Assembly: GCF_020271745.1 (NCBI RefSeq) | Contig: NZ_CP084296.1 | Span: 2,604,001 to 2,668,000, forward strand | DNA length: 64,000 bases | From: Providencia alcalifaciens | GTDB taxonomy: Bacteria; Pseudomonadota; Gammaproteobacteria; Enterobacterales; Enterobacteriaceae | Direction of reading: 5' to 3' | Shown: in pieces, positions 58,771-64,000 of the stretch | Layout of the letters: every line of letters begins with the position of its first letter | How positions within the stretch are numbered: position 1 is the stretch's first letter | Made by a program: the position numbers and the translations under genes | Notes under the pieces: generated by a model | Seen by the model: only the letters and a program-made list of their open reading frames with translations | Database searches by the model: none | Told to the model about the DNA's origin: nothing

Positions 58771-58960
58771 TGTTAAGATCTCCCTGCTAGGATTGTGGCG
58801 GCAAAGGCAAAAAGCACGTTTAGTATGTTGCTAGTATAATAATTTGTCTAAAATAGTATGCAATATAATGCTATTGTGCGTTATTATTTTCGTTGTATAG
58901 ATTTTTTCCTCGTCAGCGTATCAGAATGCTGGTGAGCACAGTATCACTGAAGAGGCTTAG

Positions 58961-59113
58961 ATGTTAGAACTTATCAAAAGTTTGGGCTTTGCCCTGTTAA
59001 TGGTTCCTGTTGTAATGGTAATGATCATGGGTCTGATCTATGGCTTAGGTTCATTCTTTAACCTATTGTCTAAAGCGCACGTCCCACATCACCATCATGA
59101 AGAAAGAAAATAA
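58961..59113 (+). CDS. acrZ: AcrZ, small partner of the AcrAB-TolC pump
   Basis: 50 residues beginning [20 protein letters not shown] and continuing [17 protein letters not shown]: a single membrane helix almost identical in layout to E. coli AcrZ (49 residues), which binds AcrB and alters substrate export. The tail here is His-rich ([11 protein letters not shown]), unlike E. coli. GAAGAGG lies upstream. The position between modE and modA is as in E. coli. Confidence 0.95.
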   Translation: MLELIKSLGFALLMVPVVMVMIMGLIYGLGSFFNLLSKAHVPHHHHEERK

Positions 59114-59138
59114 CCGTTTATAGGTTTATTTTTCGTGC

Positions 59139-59188
59139 TAATTGTTGCCCTCTGGCTATTCCATAGTCGGGGGGCAAGTCATTTTTAT
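59139..59188 (+). terminator. Probable terminator of acrZ
   Basis: Stem ttgccc... / ...gggcaa with a broken inner stem, followed by tcattttta. Confidence 0.5.
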
Positions 59189-59340
59189 CCCTTAAAAACC
59201 TGTCCGTTAACACCTTGTTATGCCAACCAATTTAAAACACTAATGTTGTCTATCCTCCTGTCGATATTATTGTTATGAGTTCGTAAATTCATCAATTATT
59301 GAGCTAGCACACCTTTATGCATTGTTTAACTTTAAGTTAA

Positions 59341-59364
59341 CGCTATATCTTGGTATATATAGCG
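59341..59364. promoter_or_regulatory. ModE operator at the modA promoter
   Basis: Inverted repeat cgctatat / atatagcg with an 8-nt centre, close to the ModE consensus of CGCTATATA half-sites. It overlaps the probable modABC promoter, 28 bp before the modA ATG. Confidence 0.8.
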
Positions 59365-59391
59365 AGTTAAATAATACAATGGTGGATTAAC

Positions 59392-60168
59392 ATGAAAAAA
59401 GGTTTGATATCTCTGATTGCGGGTGCCACGTTAACACTGACTATGGCGGGTAATAGCTTCGCGGCTGACAAAATTACCGTATTTGCGGCGGCATCACTGA
59501 CTAACGCACTGAATGAAATTTCAGAGCAATATAAGAAAGAAACGAATGTTGAAGTGGTGGCTTCTTATGCTTCTTCTTCAACGCTGGCTCGCCAGATTGA
59601 GCAAGGCGCACCAGCAAACATGTTTATCTCGGCTGACCAGCAGTGGATGGACTTTGCGATTGATAAAAATCTGATGGTTAAAGACACCCGCTATACTTTA
59701 TTAGGTAACGAGTTAGTGTTGATTGCACCGAAAGACTCAAAAATCGATAAAGTGGAAATTAACAAACAGACAGATTGGAAAAAACTGTTAGATGGCGGGC
59801 GATTAGCAGTCGGCGACCCTGATCACGTTCCTGTTGGGATCTATGCAAAAGAAGCATTGACCTATTTAGGGGCTTGGGAAACAGTTGACCCATTATTAGC
59901 GCGGACTAACAACGTACGTAGCGGAATGGCGCTAGTTGAGCGTCAAGAAGCACCATTAGGGATTGTGTACGGCTCTGATGCTGTTGCCAGCCAAAAAGTA
60001 AAAGTAGTGGGTATTTTCCCTGCTGATACTCATAAACCTGTTGAATATCCAATGGGAATTGTGAAAGATCAGGATAATAAAGCGACCCGTGATTACTATG
60101 AATACCTGAAAACCCCAGTGGCTTCAGAAATATTCAAGCGTTACGGCTTCACTCCAAATCAAAAATAA
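59392..60168 (+). CDS. modA: Molybdate-binding periplasmic protein
   Basis: 258 residues with signal peptide (to about AADK at 25). Type of periplasmic oxyanion-binding protein: KITVFAAASLTNALNEI, YASSSTLARQIEQGAPANMFISADQQWMD and DPDHVPVGIYAKEAL provide the molybdate contacts. First gene of modABC. The pump delivers molybdenum for cofactor synthesis. Confidence 0.97.
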   Translation: MKKGLISLIAGATLTLTMAGNSFAADKITVFAAASLTNALNEISEQYKKETNVEVVASYASSSTLARQIEQGAPANMFISADQQWMDFAIDKNLMVKDTRYTLLGNELVLIAPKDSKIDKVEINKQTDWKKLLDGGRLAVGDPDHVPVGIYAKEALTYLGAWETVDPLLARTNNVRSGMALVERQEAPLGIVYGSDAVASQKVKVVGIFPADTHKPVEYPMGIVKDQDNKATRDYYEYLKTPVASEIFKRYGFTPNQK

Positions 60169-60190
60169 TTAAGAGATCATATCGTTGCAG

Positions 60191-60880
60191 ATGTTAAGTC
60201 CTTATGAATGGGAAGCGATTTACCTCAGTTTAAAAGTTTCCAGCGTGGCGGTGCTAGTTAGCTTACCGTTTGGTATTTTGATGGCTTGGGTATTAGTCCG
60301 CTGCCATTTTCCGGGTAAAACACTGCTCGACAGTATTATCCACTTACCACTGGTGCTACCGCCAGTGGTAGTGGGGTATTTGCTGCTAGTGAGTATGGGG
60401 AAACGTGGTTTTATTGGCGAATGGCTGTATGACTGGTTTGGTTTCAGTTTTACATTCAGTTGGCGAGGGGCTGCATTAGCATCGGCGGTGGTTGCATTTC
60501 CATTAATGGTGAGAGCGATACGCTTAGCGCTAGAAGCTGTAGATAAAAAGCTGGAACAAGCCGCACGAACCCTTGGCGCGAGCCCATTAAGAGTTTTTTT
60601 CACGATTACCATCCCATTATCGTTACCGGGAATTATCGTCGGAACGGTTTTAGCTTTTGCGCGTTCTCTTGGCGAATTTGGGGCAACCATTACGTTTGTG
60701 TCTAATATTCCAGGAGAAACTCAGACAATCCCACTTGCTATGTATACGTTGATAGAAACGCCGGGAGCAGAAACCGATGCGGCGCGCCTGTGTATTATTG
60801 CGGTTGTCTTAGCCTTAATTTCGTTGTTAATTTCAGAATGGCTGACCCGTTGGGGCAAAAAGCGTCTGGGGGTAGCCTAA
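60191..60880 (+). CDS. modB: Molybdate ABC transporter permease
   Basis: 229-residue inner-membrane permease with about five helices; EAA loop [30 protein letters not shown] contacts ModC. ATG 60191 is chosen ([10 protein letters not shown]) over TTG 60185. It begins 22 bp after modA and ends one base before modC. Confidence 0.97.
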   Translation: MLSPYEWEAIYLSLKVSSVAVLVSLPFGILMAWVLVRCHFPGKTLLDSIIHLPLVLPPVVVGYLLLVSMGKRGFIGEWLYDWFGFSFTFSWRGAALASAVVAFPLMVRAIRLALEAVDKKLEQAARTLGASPLRVFFTITIPLSLPGIIVGTVLAFARSLGEFGATITFVSNIPGETQTIPLAMYTLIETPGAETDAARLCIIAVVLALISLLISEWLTRWGKKRLGVA

Positions 60881-60881
60881 T

Positions 60882-61949
60882 ATGTTAGAACTAAATTTCG
60901 CTCAAAAATTGGGCGATTTACAAATGGAAGTGAATACCCAGTTACCCACGGAAAGCATCACGGCAGTTTTTGGGTTATCTGGTGCGGGAAAAACATCACT
61001 AATCAATGTGATAGGTGGGTTAACTAAGCCAAATAAAGGCCGAATCGTTCTCAATGGACGCACGCTGGTGGATATCGAAAAAGGGATCTGTTTGCCTCCT
61101 GAAAAGCGTCATATTGGCTATGTTTTCCAAGACGCTCGGCTATTTCCCCACTACCGCGTAAAAAGTAATTTACGCTACGGTATGGCGCCGCAAATGAAAG
61201 ATCGATTCGACGATATCGTTGAATTGTTGGGGATTGAAAAATTACTAAATCGCTTCCCAATGACCCTCTCCGGTGGGGAAAAACAGCGGGTGGCGATTGG
61301 GCGCGCATTATTGACCGCGCCTGAAATTTTGTTGATGGACGAGCCATTAGCCTCCCTTGATCTCCCACGTAAGCGTGAATTATTGCCTTACTTAGAAAAG
61401 CTTTCCCAAGACGTTAAAATCCCCATTTTGTATGTCAGTCATAGCCTCGATGAAATCCTGCGTTTGGCTGATAAAGTTATCGTCATGGCGCAAGGTAAAG
61501 TGAAGGCATTTGGTCCTCTTGAGGAAGTCTGGGCAAGCAGTGCTCTACGACCTTGGTTACAGCAAGAAACCTTAAGTAGTGTATTGAGTGTGGAAGTGCA
61601 TAGCCAGCATCCTGACTATCAAATGACGGCGGTGATGGTTGGCAATCAAAAATTGTGGATCCCCCGCGTAGATGTAGATAAAAACAGTGCGTTGCGATTA
61701 CGTATTGATGCATCAGATGTCTCTTTAGTGCTTGAAAAGCCCTCAGTGAGCAGTATTCGTAATATTCTGTCTGCGGAAGTGGTGGAATGGATAGAAGATG
61801 GCGAGCAAGTGGATGTGAAGTTAGATTTGGGCGATGAACACTATTTGTGGGCGCGGATCACACGCTGGGCTAGAGATGAACTTTCTATCCGTAAGGGGAG
61901 GAAGGTGTTTGCGCAGGTTAAGTCGGCATCTCTTTCTAAAACGTTCTAA
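60882..61949 (+). CDS. modC: Molybdate ABC transporter ATPase
   Basis: 355 residues: ABC domain with Walker [13 protein letters not shown], signature [15 protein letters not shown], Walker [13 protein letters not shown] and switch His in [10 protein letters not shown]-terminal Mop-type domain (about 285-352, [14 protein letters not shown]) that may bind molybdate to inhibit transport. The stop codon is followed directly by a degenerate ERIC-like sequence. Confidence 0.97.
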   Translation: MLELNFAQKLGDLQMEVNTQLPTESITAVFGLSGAGKTSLINVIGGLTKPNKGRIVLNGRTLVDIEKGICLPPEKRHIGYVFQDARLFPHYRVKSNLRYGMAPQMKDRFDDIVELLGIEKLLNRFPMTLSGGEKQRVAIGRALLTAPEILLMDEPLASLDLPRKRELLPYLEKLSQDVKIPILYVSHSLDEILRLADKVIVMAQGKVKAFGPLEEVWASSALRPWLQQETLSSVLSVEVHSQHPDYQMTAVMVGNQKLWIPRVDVDKNSALRLRIDASDVSLVLEKPSVSSIRNILSAEVVEWIEDGEQVDVKLDLGDEHYLWARITRWARDELSIRKGRKVFAQVKSASLSKTF

Positions 61950-62002
61950 AGGCTCGTTGTTCTTCACACCGCAGTGTTGTTGACTTCATTAGCTAGTAAA
62001 TG
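61950..62002. repeat. Degenerate ERIC left-end relic
   Basis: ggctcgttgttcttcacacc and then gcagtgttgttgacttcatta align, with many changes, to the left part of the ERIC copies behind glnS and ybgI. It starts immediately after the modC stop codon, as the other ERICs start at the stop codons of their genes. Confidence 0.5.
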
Positions 62003-62055
62003 TATCTATGATTTAGACTTGCAGCTTGTTGGTAAGCTCTATAGATAAAAAATAA

Positions 62056-62085
62056 AAAACCTCGCTTGGCGTTGCGAGGTTTTTA
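62056..62085 (+). terminator. Terminator of modABC
   Basis: Stem aaaacctcgc / gcgaggtttt with an 8-nt loop and T-run. Confidence 0.92.
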
Positions 62086-62109
62086 TGCAGAATCACTTGC
62101 CAGCGATTC

Positions 62110-62378
62110 TGTGTGATGCTTCAAATTTAAACAGACCAAGTATAACGAAACTGAGAATCAATTGCAAATTCCTGCCTACTAAGTATACTCCACATACTCC
62201 GAATTAGATTGATAAATTTGTGATATCACCATAGAGAAAGTTATTTACTTTTTCCTTTAAATGTAAGTATTTCAGTTGGTTAGGTTATGGATTATGAATT
62301 TGTATAACTATAACTAGTCCCTCGAGTTTGGCGACCTGAAAGCCTTAATTCTATGTGTGATGCTTCAAATTTAAACAG
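62110..62378. repeat. Pair of 25-bp direct repeats, 244 bp apart
   Basis: tgtgtgatgcttcaaattta and five more identical bases (aacag) occur at 62110-62134 and 62354-62378. The second copy lies about 85 bp before the small peptide gene at 62463. Between them is AT-rich DNA with no recognised gene. Confidence 0.85.
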
Positions 62379-62462
62379 GATGAATTCTGTAGGGGCTAGT
62401 TGTATAGGTAAGCAGATTAGTCGCACATCTTTGATGTCGAAAGATATCTAAGGTGATTGAAC

Positions 62463-62534
62463 ATGTTGAAATTAATTACATTAATTCTCGATCTAATGCG
62501 TTCAATTCTAGAATTGGTCGGATACTTCCTTTAG
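62463..62534 (+). CDS. Candidate 23-residue amphipathic membrane peptide
   Basis: A short frame starting MLKLITLILDLM and ending VGYFL, with a good ribosome-binding site (AAGGTGA, 7 nt spacing) and a terminator 7 bp after its stop. The only charged residues, Lys3, Asp10, Arg13 and Glu17, fall on one face of a helix; the rest is Leu/Ile-rich. The layout (long leader, tiny hydrophobic peptide, terminator) resembles type I toxin genes such as tisB, shoB or ibs, but I recognise no exact family and see no proven antisense RNA. Confidence 0.55.
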   Translation: MLKLITLILDLMRSILELVGYFL

Positions 62535-62541
62535 GGAGGGA

Positions 62542-62570
62542 GAAAAACCGCGTAAGCGGTTTTTCTTTTT
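62542..62570. terminator. Bidirectional terminator between the small peptide gene and ybhA
   Basis: Stem gaaaaaccgc / gcggtttttc with a gtaa loop and T-runs on both strands. On the minus strand it is 41 bp past the ybhA stop. Confidence 0.92.
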
Positions 62571-62610
62571 ATACGGATATAGACATCTTTAAGTTAGCCA
62601 GAATGATGTT

Positions 62611-63429
62611 TTACAAAACATATTTACGGATCACTTCGGCGATACCCGGTTCGGTATTCACGCGAGTGACTAGCTTCGCTTGCTGCTTGATTTCATCAAC
62701 AGCATTACCCATAGCAACGCCTAGGCCTGCGGTTGTTAACATACTTAAATCATTGAAATTATCGCCGAAAGCAACCACATCATTCATGCTCATGCCTTGG
62801 GATTCAACCCACTCTTTCAGGCGCTGACCTTTACTATTACCTTTGCGGCCCACATCCACTTGATCTTCCCACGACCATTCGCAATCCAAGTCTAATTCTG
62901 ACTCAATTTCACGAACAACATCGTGCAGGCGTTGATGGTCTGGTGAGGTGACAGCGAATTTCCAAATGTACTCATATTGGTTGAGCGCATGAGCGAAGTC
63001 TTCGATAAATTCGAAAGTTGGACGCTGGTGTTGAGGTAAAGATTGCGCCCAATTTAAGGTACGCGTCACACCTTCAGTTTTGGTGTGATACAGCATCGCG
63101 TTATCGACATACATTAAATGTTGGATATCCGAGCCGCGCAGTTTATCAATCAGTAATGCGGCGGAATCGACTGTCATTGGGTTGGATTCTAAGACTTTTT
63201 TACCTAAATAGTCATACAGATAGGTACCGTTACAGCAAATTGCGGGGGTATCTAAGTCAAGTGTCTGATAAAACGGATGAATGGCCACATGGTGACGACC
63301 TGTAACAATGATGACTTTAACCCCTTGTCGACGGGCTTCATTCAGGGCTTCTAAAGATTCGGGCAGAATTTTTTTCTGGTGATCAAGTAGCGTTCCATCG
63401 AGATCAAGGGCAATAACACGGTATGACAT
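62611..63429 (-). CDS. ybhA: YbhA, HAD-family sugar/pyridoxal phosphatase
   Basis: 272-residue Cof-type HAD phosphatase. DxD motif in VIALDLDGTLLD near residues 5-16, IIVTGRHHVAIHPFYQTL, GNSKGQRLKEWVE (Lys) and VVAFGDNFNDLSMLTTAGLGVAMGNA (acidic pair). It matches E. coli YbhA, reported to act on pyridoxal phosphate and sugar phosphates. Start 63429 (MSYRVIALD) has GGAG seven bases upstream; a frame to 63441 exists. It is divergent from pgl. Confidence 0.95.
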   Translation of the reverse strand: MSYRVIALDLDGTLLDHQKKILPESLEALNEARRQGVKVIIVTGRHHVAIHPFYQTLDLDTPAICCNGTYLYDYLGKKVLESNPMTVDSAALLIDKLRGSDIQHLMYVDNAMLYHTKTEGVTRTLNWAQSLPQHQRPTFEFIEDFAHALNQYEYIWKFAVTSPDHQRLHDVVREIESELDLDCEWSWEDQVDVGRKGNSKGQRLKEWVESQGMSMNDVVAFGDNFNDLSMLTTAGLGVAMGNAVDEIKQQAKLVTRVNTEPGIAEVIRKYVL

Positions 63430-63639
63430 AAACGACTCCATAGGATTTTTTCGGATTCATTTTAGGGCTTTATGATAACTGAAGTTGATTAGTGTTTATA
63501 CACTAAACTGTGCGGCACTGGTTTTTAGTCGTAATTGGATTTTGAGTGATAATTTGATTTTTAGCGGCAATTTGATTTTTTTTCGGTATAGTCAGTCAAT
63601 CATTTCATTCGATGATTTTACTATATTCAAGGAGTCAGG

Positions 63640-64000
63640 ATGGATCAGGTTGTTTATGTTGCCAGCCCAGAAACCCAACAAATTCACGTTTGGGCGATGA
63701 ATAAAGTGGGTGAACTTTCACTGCTGCAAACTGTGAGTACACCGGGGCAAGTGCAGCCAATGGTGGTGAGCCACGATAAAAAGTATCTGTATATCGGGGT
63801 CGGCCCTCACCTGAGTGTTGTGACCTATGATATTGAGCCTCAAGGCACATTACGTTTTAAAGCGCAAACCAGCGTACCAGGAAAACCTGTGCATTTATCG
63901 CTGGATAACAGCGGTAAATACCTATTTGTCCCTTCTTACCACCAGCACAATTTAGCAGTATTACCGATTGGGTGTGATGGCGTTGCAGGGGCACCCATTC
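63640..64000 (+). CDS. pgl: 6-phosphogluconolactonase, C-terminus beyond window
   Basis: Hydrolyses 6-phosphogluconolactone in the oxidative pentose phosphate pathway. The visible 120 codons start MDQVVYVASPETQQIHVW and show beta-propeller repeats such as SHDKKYLYIGVGPHLSVVTY and SLDNSGKYLFVPSYH, which match E. coli Pgl (YbhE). AGGAG precedes the ATG. The right half lies outside the window. Confidence 0.95.
   Translation, partial: MDQVVYVASPETQQIHVWAMNKVGELSLLQTVSTPGQVQPMVVSHDKKYLYIGVGPHLSVVTYDIEPQGTLRFKAQTSVPGKPVHLSLDNSGKYLFVPSYHQHNLAVLPIGCDGVAGAPI

Noticed and set aside
62453-62827. 124-codon plus-strand frame overlapping the small peptide gene and ybhA
   Set aside because: It runs through the terminator and then antisense to ybhA; the 23-codon frame has the proper ribosome-binding site.

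Overview
The window is a chromosomal segment of a member of the Enterobacterales. It is best explained as a Providencia-like Morganellaceae genome: moderately AT-rich, with housekeeping proteins close to but clearly distinct from Escherichia coli, and ERIC repeats between genes. Most of it follows the E. coli order of the nag-glnS, kdp, gltA-sdh-suc-cyd-tol-pal, nadA-pnuC-aroG-gpmA and mod-ybhA-pgl region. The genus is an inference from composition and protein similarity remembered from the families, not from a database search.

Layout. 1-3961: N-acetylglucosamine use (nagA, cut by the window edge, and nagB, divergent from the PTS transporter nagE) around a shared control region. 4275-5989: an unrecognised protein and a TauE/SafE permease. 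6137-7804: glnS, followed by ERIC repeats. 8123-12260: an iron-uptake pair (secreted Fes-like esterase and TonB-dependent receptor) behind two Fur boxes. 12571-21591: a YfeK-like protein, the complete kdpFABC-kdpDE potassium system, and ybfA. 21872-25029: a secreted C69 peptidase, ybgI, and a five-copy tandem ERIC array. 25030-27059: an MFS exporter with a divergent AraC-type regulator. 27109-38948: TCA-cycle genes (gltA; sdhCDAB-sucABCD). 39704-42854: cytochrome bd (cydABX-ybgE). 42990-48480: ybgC-tolQRAB-pal-cpoB. 48684-49822: a tRNA-Lys cluster with one decayed tRNA-like copy, followed by four 171-bp repeats carrying the tRNA-Lys 3' end. 49868-50743: an aminoglycoside-adenylyltransferase-like gene. 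50984-55995: nadA, pnuC, aroG, a membrane protein and gpmA. 56369-61949: molybdate uptake and control (modF, modE, modABC) with acrZ. 61950-64000: a possible tiny membrane peptide gene, ybhA and the start of pgl.

Functionally the segment is mostly core metabolism and envelope: amino-sugar entry into glycolysis, the lower TCA cycle feeding the cytochrome bd oxidase, Tol-Pal envelope constriction, NAD and aromatic biosynthesis, and ion or metal uptake (K+, Fe, Mo). The accessory or unusual parts are the iron pair, the C69 peptidase, the MFS/AraC pair, the ERIC tandem array, the tRNA-Lys repeat cluster with the neighbouring nucleotidyltransferase, and the 23-residue amphipathic peptide gene at 62463-62534. 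Genes too short for ordinary ORF calling (kdpF, cydX, acrZ and the 62463 peptide) were found by reading the intergenic sequence.
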